DNA from: Candidatus Melainabacteria bacterium
GTDB taxonomy: Bacteria > Cyanobacteriota > Vampirovibrionia > Obscuribacterales > Obscuribacteraceae
Reading direction: 5' to 3'
DNA: 64,000 nt
Assembly: GCA_003242885.1 (NCBI GenBank)
Contig: QKMZ01000006.1
Location: forward strand, 992,001 to 1,056,000
Part shown: positions 36,333 to 44,773 of the stretch, piece after piece
Layout of the letters: each line of letters begins with the position of its first letter
Numbering within the stretch: position 1 is the first letter of the stretch
Program-made: the position numbers and the translations under genes
The notes under the pieces: generated by a model
What the model saw: the letters and a program-made list of their open reading frames with translations, nothing else
Databases searched by the model: none
What the model was told of the DNA's origin: nothing

Positions 36333-37547
36333 ATGAATCTATTGCTGTATCGGTATCGTGAGGCACGGCCATGTGTGCAAGTGCCGGAGTTAAAACTCGT
36401 GATTCAGAGCTCCGCTGACTGGTTTCAACGGTATAGATTTTGCCAACCGCTCGGACAGGGCGGCATGGGCGTGATTTATCTTGCCGAAGATAAGGCTCAG
36501 GGAAATATTCAATGTGTCGTAAAGCAGCTGATAAGTAAGCCGAGCAATCCAGATGAACAATTCGAAGCAGAGCGACTATTCAAAAGAGAAGTAGAAATAC
36601 TCAGGCAGCTGGATCACTCGGGTATTGTTCGTTTCTCCGATTTCCATGTTACTGATGACGGCAAATACTTCCTAGTAATGGATTATGTTCCAGGTAAAAA
36701 TCTGGATAGCATCGTGCAGAATTATGGACCGTTCGGCTCCGAAGCAACCGTAGAAATCGGTATTCAGTGCTGTGAGGTTCTCGAATATCTGCATGAAAGA
36801 GATCAGCCAATCATATATAGGGACCTCAAGCCGAGCAATTTGATGCTCACTCCAGAAGGTCAGATCGTATTTATAGATTTCGGTATCGCGCGCATGTTCA
36901 TGCCGAAGCAAGCGGCAACACGAGTCGTTACAGCAGGCTACTCACCACCCGAACAATATTTTGGCCGACCAGAAACGCGAAGTGATTTATACGCACTTGG
37001 TGCTACTCTGGGACATTTATGCACGGGTGTACGTCCAAAACCGCTCACCGTCAGCGCTCCTGGTATTACCCATCCGGAGGTAGTTCCAGAACTGGACGAT
37101 CTAATTAGAAGAATGACTGCTCATAATCCGGAAGATAGACCGTTCAGCGCACGTGAAGTTCGATATGAGTTGTACAAGATCTATCACAGCATACATCCCG
37201 ATTTCGAAATTCCGGAGGAAGCTTTGGTGCCGCTGCAAGCAGCTGTAGCGCCAAAGAAAGAAGGGCCACCAACCAATCCAAATTTGCGTTCCGGTCTGCA
37301 CAGTGATTCGAGCAAGCGTCCAGCGAATTGGCTTGAGCGTGAACAACCAAAAGAAGATGACATTCAAAAGGTAACGAGAAAAGACGCAGAAAGAGTGAAT
37401 CCCGCCGATGTGCAGCACGCACGACGGACGAGCGAGAGATTGGCTCGTCCTGATGCCAGAGACTCTAATTACAGGCGAAGAAACTCTCAATCGCAGCAAG
37501 CACCGCAAACCTTCTGGGATAAACTCAGGCAATTTTTTAACAAATAA
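36333..37547 (+). CDS. Ser/Thr protein kinase, soluble
   Basis: 404 residues. The kinase domain spans about 30-290: Gly loop GQGGMGVIY at 41-49, ATP Lys at 64 (VVKQL), catalytic loop YRDLKPSNLM near 162, DFGIAR near 183 and the SPPEQY variant of the APE motif. The YRD-type catalytic loop is shared with the kinase at 55026-56366. The C-terminal 110 residues are disordered, rich in Arg, Glu, Pro and Gln, with no membrane helix. The start ATG has no clear ribosome site, so it could lie further in. A structured 30-nt hairpin follows the stop. Targets are unknown; the VWA gene downstream is a candidate partner by position. Confidence 0.9.
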   Translation: MNLLLYRYREARPCVQVPELKLVIQSSADWFQRYRFCQPLGQGGMGVIYLAEDKAQGNIQCVVKQLISKPSNPDEQFEAERLFKREVEILRQLDHSGIVRFSDFHVTDDGKYFLVMDYVPGKNLDSIVQNYGPFGSEATVEIGIQCCEVLEYLHERDQPIIYRDLKPSNLMLTPEGQIVFIDFGIARMFMPKQAATRVVTAGYSPPEQYFGRPETRSDLYALGATLGHLCTGVRPKPLTVSAPGITHPEVVPELDDLIRRMTAHNPEDRPFSAREVRYELYKIYHSIHPDFEIPEEALVPLQAAVAPKKEGPPTNPNLRSGLHSDSSKRPANWLEREQPKEDDIQKVTRKDAERVNPADVQHARRTSERLARPDARDSNYRRRNSQSQQAPQTFWDKLRQFFNK

Positions 37548-37592
37548 ACGTACTTTTGGATTTTTTTGGCACTGCCTATTGCCACTCAATTC

Positions 37593-37622
37593 AGAAGGTT
37601 AGCCGATAACGGTTAAGCTTCT
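37593..37622 (+). repeat. Copy 2 of the 30-nt structured hairpin repeat
   Basis: Outer arms agaag/cttct, one unpaired position on each side, inner arms ttagcc/ggttaa (one G-U pair) and the loop gataac. It is identical to the 7999-8028 copy at 27 of 30 positions. The differences are the two bases of the internal mismatch and an A-T to G-U change that keeps the stem. It lies 46 nt after the kinase stop codon. Confidence 0.75.
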
Positions 37623-37918
37623 AGAGGTCCTCGGTTTGCTGTTGGCTTGATTTTTGGCGTTTTGGGACTTGTTTTGGCTGTGCGTATTGACAATCGTGCT
37701 CCGGCGGGCGTACGATAGTAAACGTAAGAAGCACGATAACTAGGTGAATCCAAAGATGTGTCCTGTACGGGATGATTTATTGGGTTCATAACTATCAAAC
37801 TACCGTTTTGCAGTTGGAAGTTTCCGCTGCGCATGGATTTGCTCAACCAATCGAAAGAGAACGGCATCACATGTGGTGCTGAGATTCGACTGCGAGCAAT
37901 TCCAAAGGAGAATGTGTC
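37623..37918. other. Intergenic region before the VWA gene
   Basis: No + strand gene. A minus-strand frame (37613-37942, 109 codons) is open and its middle looks protein-like, but no start has a ribosome site and its end falls in the hairpin repeat. I leave it as an unconfirmed possibility. A caaagga site ahead of the VWA gene closes the region. Confidence 0.4.
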
Positions 37919-38821
37919 ATGGGTTATGCAAGATGGAATCATGATGACTGGGACGACTATGTAAGAGGCAATATTCGAAAGTCTATAAATGAGATCTTCA
38001 GCAATTGTCTTGATCCCGATTTAGACCCTAAGAATGTCAGCTTCAGGGAGTCGCGTGATTCGGCAGAAAATCCTCTTTCGACTCCTATCATTGTTGCTGT
38101 TGATCAAACAGGCTCGATGGGATTTCTTGCTGAAAGCCTAATAAGAGAAGGGTTGGGGACTCTTGTCGAATCTGTTTACGAGAGAAAGCCGGTTACTGAT
38201 CCGCACGTTATGTGTATGGCACTGGGAGATGCTTGGTGCGATCGGGCTCCACTGCAGGTAACGCAGTTCGAAGCCGATATCAGAATTGCAGAGCAGCTCT
38301 CAAAGTTTTACATTGAAGCAAACGGTGGCGGTAACAACTTCGAGAGCTATAACCTGCCATGGTATTTCGCTGCGACGCGCACCAGATGTGATGCTTGGTT
38401 GAGGCGCCAGAAGAAAGGCTATCTGTTTACAGTCGGCGACGAACCGCCGCCCCCTGAGCTGAAGGCCGAGCATGTAAAAACATTCCTGGGCGGTGGCTTG
38501 CAGCGCGACACAAGTTCAAAAGAGCTGTTAAAACTAACCTCGCAGACTTGGCAGGTCATTCACATCATTACCGAAGAGGGTTCGTATTATCGCTCGCGAC
38601 CTAGGCAAACCAGCGACGCCTGGGCGACCTTACTCGGCAAAAGAGCAATTTCATTAAGTGATCATCGAAATCTTCCGGAGCTAATTGTTTCTATCATCCA
38701 GGTCCTTCAAGGTGAAAATCCGCAAGAGGTGGCTCACAGCTGGTCAGGAAAAACGGCTGCAGTGCTCATGAATGCGTTGAAAGGGCTGACCGAACCATAC
38801 GTTCCCTCCATCAGCGCGTAG
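37919..38821 (+). CDS. VWA-like protein with a MIDAS motif variant
   Basis: 300 residues, soluble, no signal peptide. The strand-loop IIVAVDQTGSMG at about 57-68 matches the DxSxS/DxTxS metal-ion-dependent adhesion site of von Willebrand factor A domains, and a later acidic loop (FTVGDEPPPPE) fits the third MIDAS segment. Such cytosolic VWA proteins often act as metal-dependent scaffolds beside enzymes or kinases. Strong aaggag ribosome site. It is followed after 26 bp by a PurA-like enzyme and preceded by a Ser/Thr kinase. The precise function is unknown. Confidence 0.72.
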   Translation: MGYARWNHDDWDDYVRGNIRKSINEIFSNCLDPDLDPKNVSFRESRDSAENPLSTPIIVAVDQTGSMGFLAESLIREGLGTLVESVYERKPVTDPHVMCMALGDAWCDRAPLQVTQFEADIRIAEQLSKFYIEANGGGNNFESYNLPWYFAATRTRCDAWLRRQKKGYLFTVGDEPPPPELKAEHVKTFLGGGLQRDTSSKELLKLTSQTWQVIHIITEEGSYYRSRPRQTSDAWATLLGKRAISLSDHRNLPELIVSIIQVLQGENPQEVAHSWSGKTAAVLMNALKGLTEPYVPSISA

Positions 38822-38847
38822 CTGTCAGCCATAAGGAGGACGCCGCT

Positions 38848-40044
38848 ATGAGAGCTGGAATTGCTGTAATTGGAGCCAACTATGGCGATGAAGGGAAGGG
38901 ATTGCTTACTGATTTCATCACCAGTCAATTGGCGGAAGAATGCTCGGTCGTTAGATTTAATGGCGGAGCTCAGGCTGGGCACACGGTCGTGACGCCGGAC
39001 GGAATTAGGCATGTTTTCAGCCATATTGGCGCTGGTTCTTTTAGTGGTTGTCCTACCTACTTATCGCAGTTCTTCGTCGTCAATCCGAGATTGTTCGTAA
39101 AGGAAGTTTCCGATCTCACTTGTATCGGGATACGACCACTAGTCTCGATTGATCCAAGATGCTTAGTCACAACTCCAATCGATATACTCGTAAATCAGGC
39201 GCTTGAGCGGCAGCGTGGAACCAAACGCCACGGAAGTTGTGGCGTCGGAATCAATGAAACCGTGACTCGTTGTTTAAGATCAACAGAATTTGCAACGCAG
39301 GCCCAGGAACTCTTAAATCTAAGGCTGTTTGAGCGCAAACTTTTGCACCTTTTTCGAAACTGGCTTCCTCAGAGGCTTGTGGAACTGAATATTGATTTGG
39401 AAGAATCAATAATTCAAGAGTCGTTCAATCAACCCGAATCCATTGCTTCTAAATTTATATGTGAATGCGAATCTCTATTGAACGCATCCGAGATCTCGTT
39501 TCGAATCCCGGACACACGATTTGTTGTATTCGAAGGCGCTCAGGGCTTGATGCTTGATGAAAACAGGCTGGATCAATTCCCTCATGTCACTCGTTCAAAG
39601 ACCGGTTTGGAGAATATTGGTTTCTTATTCCAAAAGTTTGGTCTTGAAGAATTGCAAGTCAATTACGTCACTCGAACTTATTTGACTAAGCATGGAGCAG
39701 GTCCGCTGCCAGGCGAATGTTCGTGGAGGTTTCCGGATGCGACGAATGTTCCTAACCCATACCAGGGAAGTCTTCGCTACGCGCCGCTAAATATCGATAA
39801 CCTAAATTATTCAATTGATTTGGATTTAAAACGAGGAAAGTACCTGTTTCCAAATCTCTCGGCTGGCATTGCTTTTACCTGTACAGATCAGCTTGAGATG
39901 CCGGATATGCGAGAACTACCACTGGCAGTAAATATAGTCAGTCACGGTCCGAGCAGAGGTGATATTGAAGTTCTAAACGGCGCGAATTATTTAAAGAGCG
40001 CTTTAAAACCAATCTCACGAGCAAGAGCAGTCTTACGTGCATAG
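38848..40044 (+). CDS. Divergent adenylosuccinate-synthetase-like enzyme (PurA superfamily)
   Basis: 398 residues, shorter than typical bacterial PurA (about 430). The GTP/catalytic motif GDEGKG (13-18) keeps the catalytic Asp14. The IMP-loop His is kept as H45 in NGGAQAGHT, where PurA has GG-N/H-NAGHT. The phosphate-binding segment is RHGSCGVGINET (127-138) instead of G-T-T-x-R-G-I-G-P. The PurA aspartate-binding loop V-G-T-T-T-G-R-x-R-R is not recognisable; the equivalent region reads TKHGAGPLPGE. It is probably a GTP-dependent ligase joining an amino acid to a purine-like or other substrate, but not necessarily housekeeping PurA. Excellent ribosome site (aaggagg); paired with the VWA gene. 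Its 3' end overlaps ddl by 58 bp on the opposite strand. Confidence 0.78.
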   Translation: MRAGIAVIGANYGDEGKGLLTDFITSQLAEECSVVRFNGGAQAGHTVVTPDGIRHVFSHIGAGSFSGCPTYLSQFFVVNPRLFVKEVSDLTCIGIRPLVSIDPRCLVTTPIDILVNQALERQRGTKRHGSCGVGINETVTRCLRSTEFATQAQELLNLRLFERKLLHLFRNWLPQRLVELNIDLEESIIQESFNQPESIASKFICECESLLNASEISFRIPDTRFVVFEGAQGLMLDENRLDQFPHVTRSKTGLENIGFLFQKFGLEELQVNYVTRTYLTKHGAGPLPGECSWRFPDATNVPNPYQGSLRYAPLNIDNLNYSIDLDLKRGKYLFPNLSAGIAFTCTDQLEMPDMRELPLAVNIVSHGPSRGDIEVLNGANYLKSALKPISRARAVLRA

Positions 40045-41228
40045 GTATCTTCTGCTCGGTCCAAAATGGTCGTAATAACCTCTGTGTAGAGCTGTGGCGG
40101 TTTGCAGTTCATCCAGAGGTAAAAGGAAAACGAACCAGGAATAGTATTGATCTCATTGAAATAGAGCACGTTGGTTCTCTTGTCCAGCATGAAGTCGATT
40201 CGGGAAACGCCAGAGCAATTGAGGACTTTGAAGGCTTTGACCGCATACTCACGGGCACGCTCTTTAAGCTCTTCCGGAAGGTCAGGCGGGTCTATCACGC
40301 GTGTCAATGAGGCCATACCGGCCACCGAATTGTCACCTTTCTTGCTGCCACCTCTCAAATATTTGTCTTCGTAAGTAAGTTCATCTCCTGAGGACGATAC
40401 AGGAATTTCGACGACCGATGCCTTTGGTTCTCCATCGTCAAGGACTGAGACGTTCATTTCCATCTTGTCGTCCAAGCACGGCTCTACAATTGCACCTACG
40501 TCGTATTTCAAAGCCAAGACAATTGCTGAGTTGAATTCTTCAACGTTGCGAACCTTCGCAACGCCGATGCTAGAGCCTAGGTTTAGTGGTTTCACGAACA
40601 AGGGGAAATTTTCCAAACCTGGATGTTGCAATACCTGATCGCGCAGGAAGTCGAGGTGGTTGCCATAGTCAGCTTCAATCGACTCGCGTTTTACAACGAC
40701 TCCGGGCAGAACTGGAATACCGTGGCTTTCAACCAGTTTTTTCGCATGGTACTTACTCATACCCAATGCCGAGGCGAGCACGTTGCAGCCGGTGTACGGG
40801 ACATCAGCCAGCTCCAAAAGACCCTGTATGCAACCATCTTCGCCGTAAGTGCCGTGGAAAGCCGGCAAGAAAATGTCCACATGAATAACTGATTCGGACG
40901 TTTTGCTAAGCATCGAATACGGTGCCTTGCCCGATGATTTCGGACGCCGGATGGTTAGACCCTTGATATTCGGCTCTGGCAAAAGCGTCACTTCATCAAC
41001 GCTTCCGAGCGATCCGGGCATGCGTCGATAGAAACTCTTGTCGTACAAAGCATCACCGCTGTACCACTTGCCTTGCGGAGATATGTAAACAGGGATCGGT
41101 TTGTATTTCACCGTGTCCATTGCTTTGATAAGCTGCAAGCCTGTGATAATCGAGATTTCATGCTCAACTGACCGTCCACCAAAGAGCACCGCCACTGCTT
41201 TTCTTTTCTTGTCACCGTTGGTGTTCAT
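39987..41228 (-). CDS. ddl: D-alanine--D-alanine ligase
   Basis: 413 residues of the ATP-grasp fold. FGGRSVEHEIS near the N-terminus, AFHGTYGEDGCIQGLLE, PYTGCNVLASALGMSKYHAKK, FVKPLNLGSSIGV and the metal-binding NEINTIPGSFSFYLW (usual form E-V-N-T-x-P-G) are all present. It makes the D-Ala-D-Ala used by MurF, whose gene is 14 bp upstream on the same strand. The C-terminal codons overlap the opposing PurA-like gene. Confidence 0.95.
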   Translation of the reverse strand: MNTNGDKKRKAVAVLFGGRSVEHEISIITGLQLIKAMDTVKYKPIPVYISPQGKWYSGDALYDKSFYRRMPGSLGSVDEVTLLPEPNIKGLTIRRPKSSGKAPYSMLSKTSESVIHVDIFLPAFHGTYGEDGCIQGLLELADVPYTGCNVLASALGMSKYHAKKLVESHGIPVLPGVVVKRESIEADYGNHLDFLRDQVLQHPGLENFPLFVKPLNLGSSIGVAKVRNVEEFNSAIVLALKYDVGAIVEPCLDDKMEMNVSVLDDGEPKASVVEIPVSSSGDELTYEDKYLRGGSKKGDNSVAGMASLTRVIDPPDLPEELKERAREYAVKAFKVLNCSGVSRIDFMLDKRTNVLYFNEINTIPGSFSFYLWMNCKPPQLYTEVITTILDRAEDTYARKTALAREIGFKALFK

Positions 41229-41242
41229 GCAGGCAGAGCTTC

Positions 41243-42955
41243 CTAAAATACCGGGATAGTTTCGTAAAGATCAGGCAGGTCGTTTTCGATTAAGACCGTA
41301 TCACCGTCCTGGCAATAATCGTGACCAAGGAAGCTGAACGCTTCAGACATTTTGTCGAATTCTTTGATTTTCTCCGCGGGCATCCCTCCTTGTGAAAGCC
41401 CATCCATAAGTGCTTGCCGGTTTGTTGCTCCGACAATTGCCACCATGTCGCAGATACTCGCAGCGATTTGTGCGGCTTTTTTGTTCTCTTCAAACTGTTT
41501 TTCGCCAAGCTCTACCATGCCTGGCGTCACCAGCACGCGCCGGCCGTTTTTCTGCTCGGAGAGAACTTCAAGTGCCGCGGCAAATCCCACCGGATTGGAA
41601 TTATAAGCATCGTTCAGACGCAATACCCGTCCTTGTCGAATCGGCTTGCTGCTGCTGCCGGCCGCAACGAATGATGCAGGAGTTGTTTTGACCGGCTCCA
41701 GTCGATTGCTTTCCGTTTTTACATGACGAATGGCCGCAATGACTAGCTGTGGATTCATTCCCAGCGAAACAGCCATTGTGAAAGATGCCAGAATATTTCC
41801 CAACATCGGCTTGCCCAGCAGCTTGGTAAAACCCTGATATGTCTGACCTTCATAATCGATGGAGAAGTAAGTTCCGTCCGCCGTCGCTTGTATGTCGTGC
41901 ATATAGGCATCGAGATGACCATTGCTTTTGTCCAGCCCGTAAAGCTTTGTGATGCGCTTGGGATTTTCCTTTGCCACGCGACGGCAATACTCGCTGTCAC
42001 CGTTCACTACTAAGATACCGTCCGAGGGAACTGCCTGCGCTAGCTCAGACTTGGCTTTAAAGACGTTTTCGTGAGAGCCGAATCTTTCCAGGTGCATTCC
42101 GCCAATTGCCGTGATAATCGCTGCGTCGGGCGGCGTCAGCGTGCACATACGTTTTATCGAACCGATGTAATAGGCTCCCATTTCAACCACAGCAAACCGA
42201 TGTCCAGGACGCATGCGCTCGCGAATTTCGCGTGTCATGCCCATGTAGCTGTTGATACTGCGAGGAGTGCTGAATGTTGCACCCACGGTGGAAAGAATAT
42301 CGGCAAGGATAACTTTCGTGCTTGTTTTTCCGTAGCTGCCTGTGATTCCAATGATTTTTGGCTTTACAGATTTGATGATGCTGCGCGCTTCGTTGGCGAA
42401 GTTCTCTTGCAGATCCTTTTCTTTTCCGGAAAGAATTTGATTTGCCAAAACAAGGAATAGCGGCTGCGCTTGAATAAGTACGATAGACGCAACAAGGAAA
42501 ATCGGCACTATATTTTTGCCGCCGACCAACCATATGATTAACGCCAGTAAGATCGTCGCCGCTATGTAAAGCCACATAGCAAGCCGGAATATGCGTTTTG
42601 CCCGCTCTGTCATTTTGAGCGTGATTTTTCCGGTTCCGGTCGGATCTTCTTCCTGTTTTGCCAGACGAAACATCGCCATACAGGCAAAAACACTGGTTAA
42701 AAACGACCCTCTATCATCAACAGAAAGATAGAATGCCGAAAGAGCACCGCAGAAAAGTATCGTCAGTGAGCCCTTCTTATCGAACGCTCGCTTTTCAATA
42801 ATCCAGTCGATGAAGCGTTTGCCTTCATATTCTTGCTGTTGGAAATATTGCAGATAGCGCATACCACGCTTTTCGAAAAAACCGATTGTGCCCAGTCCGG
42901 CTAGAGCCAGACCAACCATGACTGATTCGGGAGAAGCAGAGAATTCTTCAAACAT
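41243..42955 (-). CDS. murF: MurF-type Mur ligase with N-terminal membrane region
   Basis: 570 residues. About 1-175 is a non-standard N-terminus with several hydrophobic helices (for example LYIAATILLALIIWLVGG and IVPIFLVASIVLIQA) in place of the usual UDP-MurNAc-tripeptide-binding domain. The rest has Mur ligase central and C-terminal domains: ATP loop GITGSYGKTST near 201-211, VEMGAYYIGSI, HLERFGSHENV, and LRLNDAYNSNPVGFAAALEVL, typical of MurF. It adds D-Ala-D-Ala to the peptidoglycan precursor. Position next to ddl, murB and murC supports this. It overlaps the hydrolase gene by 8 bp. Confidence 0.87.
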   Translation of the reverse strand: MFEEFSASPESVMVGLALAGLGTIGFFEKRGMRYLQYFQQQEYEGKRFIDWIIEKRAFDKKGSLTILFCGALSAFYLSVDDRGSFLTSVFACMAMFRLAKQEEDPTGTGKITLKMTERAKRIFRLAMWLYIAATILLALIIWLVGGKNIVPIFLVASIVLIQAQPLFLVLANQILSGKEKDLQENFANEARSIIKSVKPKIIGITGSYGKTSTKVILADILSTVGATFSTPRSINSYMGMTREIRERMRPGHRFAVVEMGAYYIGSIKRMCTLTPPDAAIITAIGGMHLERFGSHENVFKAKSELAQAVPSDGILVVNGDSEYCRRVAKENPKRITKLYGLDKSNGHLDAYMHDIQATADGTYFSIDYEGQTYQGFTKLLGKPMLGNILASFTMAVSLGMNPQLVIAAIRHVKTESNRLEPVKTTPASFVAAGSSSKPIRQGRVLRLNDAYNSNPVGFAAALEVLSEQKNGRRVLVTPGMVELGEKQFEENKKAAQIAASICDMVAIVGATNRQALMDGLSQGGMPAEKIKEFDKMSEAFSFLGHDYCQDGDTVLIENDLPDLYETIPVF

Positions 42956-43742
42956 TTGCCAGGTCTCCTTGCCTAATCGCTAAGGATTCTGTGTTCTGTG
43001 AGTTAAGAAATTCAAGGATGTAACACGCGCAAAGATGCGCACCTTCATCTATGAAGGGGAAGTGATCTTTATCAGGTAAAACCACAAGCTGCGAATTAGG
43101 AATAATGGACTTCAATCGATAGCCCATCTCGACCGGTGTTTCTTCATCCTTTTCGCCCCACAAAAGAAAGGTAGGACACGTGATTTGCGCTGCATCCTGA
43201 CTTTGATCTTCGTTGACAGTTTTTACGAGTATATTCTTCAAGGCGCCGGCATTTCTGTAATCACGCGATGCATATTTCGGAACGAACCAGGTCTCGAAAT
43301 ACTTGGTCCCAAAAGTCGAATCACACCACTTCAGGCTGTTAGAAAGAAGTTTCAGAGCCTTGGCGCGATAAAGACGCTTTCCTTTAAGCTGCGAACGCAG
43401 ACCGCCCGTGTTGATCAGAATGAGCGTATTTACTCGTTTTTTATGCCGAACTGCCATGCGCATCCCGACGCGACCACCGAAAGAGTGACCGATGACAATA
43501 GCGCTTTCCAAGCCTAGTTTTTCAAAAAGCTCGTCTATGCAGCGCGCATAATCTACCGTATCCCAGTCGTCTTTCGGCTTCTCTGACTTGCCGAAGCCAG
43601 GGAAATCTACCAGGTAGACCTGATGGTAGCGCGAGAGCAAATCGCCCAGAATACGCATAGACTCGAGCGTCTGTCCCCACCCGTGCAACATTACGACAGG
43701 ACTGCCGTGTTGCCCGAGTTTGACGTAGTTTACTTCTGCCAC
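42948..43742 (-). CDS. Alpha/beta-fold hydrolase
   Basis: 264 residues. The oxyanion HGWGQ is near 20-24, nucleophile Ser in GHSFGG near 94-99, acid in GEKDEETP and catalytic His in DKDHFPF, so all triad residues are present. No signal peptide. Its end overlaps murF by 8 bp, a sign of coupling inside the cell-wall cluster, although a cell-wall substrate is not implied by sequence. Confidence 0.87.
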   Translation of the reverse strand: MAEVNYVKLGQHGSPVVMLHGWGQTLESMRILGDLLSRYHQVYLVDFPGFGKSEKPKDDWDTVDYARCIDELFEKLGLESAIVIGHSFGGRVGMRMAVRHKKRVNTLILINTGGLRSQLKGKRLYRAKALKLLSNSLKWCDSTFGTKYFETWFVPKYASRDYRNAGALKNILVKTVNEDQSQDAAQITCPTFLLWGEKDEETPVEMGYRLKSIIPNSQLVVLPDKDHFPFIDEGAHLCACYILEFLNSQNTESLAIRQGDLANV

Positions 43743-43846
43743 TTGACTCTATCCATTAAATGACCGTGGGCTGCATTTATAGTAACCCGGCCGCCTTGCT
43801 ACTCCGTTTAAAAACAAGTAAAACAGCCACTTTTGCGTGTTTTGCT

Positions 43847-44773
43847 TCACGGACTCCAAACCGCCTTTTCTTCTGCAGTGAAGTCTCCCAGCGTTTTCCA
43901 CTCAGGATTAAGTCTCACTCCAAATTTTTCCATCACTCTATCTTGCATCTTGTGAAGCAGTGTCGTTACTTGATCTGAAGTCGCGCCGCCCAGGTTGATG
44001 ACGAAATTGGCGTGGAGAGCGGAAACTGCGGCTTGACCTTCTTTCAGTTCCTTGGCACCGGATTGGTCCAATAACATCCCGGCTGCGCGGGTAGGTTCCG
44101 GATTTTTGAAAGTGCTGCCGGCATTCGGAAAGCCAATGGGCTGCGTGCGCAAACGGTATTCTTCGTTGTGTCTGATGCGCACCTCAATCTCTTCAGGGCG
44201 ATCAGTATTCAATCTCAATTTTGCTGACAAAACAGCATGCTTTGCCGGATCGAGGGTGCATCTTCGGTATTGAAAACCGAGTTCGTCCTTCTTCAGAGTG
44301 ATCACTTTATTGATTGTCGAGTCATAGACAGAGATTTCTTCTACTATTTCCGACATCGAGCTTCCGTGGGCTCCGGCATTCATAATGACGCCGCCGCCTA
44401 CCGTGCCTGGAATTCCAGCAGCAAATTCCAAACCACAAAGACCCCATTGAGCAGCGTGTCTTGCCAAATGTGGCAGGCGCGAGCCGGCACCGGCTTCAAT
44501 TAAATTGCTTTCCAGTCTTTCCACTGTTGTTATCTGGGTGGTTCTAACAACGGTGCCAGAAAAGCCTTTCGATGAAATCAGCAGATTGGAGCCGCCGCCC
44601 AAAACAAACCATTGTTCATTGTTTTTGGCCAATTCATCGACTATAGACGCCAGTTCTGCAACTGTCGACGGTTGAATCAGACGTTTTGCATCGCCGCCAA
44701 TCTTGAGCGTTGTGTATCGAGCAAGTGGCGCGTCGAATTGGTCTTCTTTTATCCCTGGCTTTTTTTCAAGCAT
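43847..44773 (-). CDS. murB: UDP-N-acetylenolpyruvoylglucosamine reductase
   Basis: 308 residues, FAD-binding type. YTTLKIGG, VLGGGSNLL and FAAGIPGTVGGGVIMNAGAHG are FAD contacts, RYRRC-like FQYRRCTL follows, and the catalytic Ser is in NAGSTFKNP. It reduces the enolpyruvyl group to UDP-MurNAc with NADPH. It lacks the Tyr loop of E. coli type I enzymes and is the shorter type II form. Its start lies inside the end of murC (25-bp overlap). Confidence 0.95.
   Translation of the reverse strand: MLEKKPGIKEDQFDAPLARYTTLKIGGDAKRLIQPSTVAELASIVDELAKNNEQWFVLGGGSNLLISSKGFSGTVVRTTQITTVERLESNLIEAGAGSRLPHLARHAAQWGLCGLEFAAGIPGTVGGGVIMNAGAHGSSMSEIVEEISVYDSTINKVITLKKDELGFQYRRCTLDPAKHAVLSAKLRLNTDRPEEIEVRIRHNEEYRLRTQPIGFPNAGSTFKNPEPTRAAGMLLDQSGAKELKEGQAAVSALHANFVINLGGATSDQVTTLLHKMQDRVMEKFGVRLNPEWKTLGDFTAEEKAVWSP

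Noticed and set aside
37613..37942. 109-codon frame on - before the VWA gene
   Set aside because: Fairly protein-like in the middle, but no start has a ribosome site and its end lies in the structured repeat; kept only as a note in the intergenic entry.
38848..40044. PurZ of the diaminopurine (Z-genome) pathway
   Set aside because: The catalytic Asp lost in PurZ is kept, and no phage polymerase or dATP-hydrolase gene is nearby.
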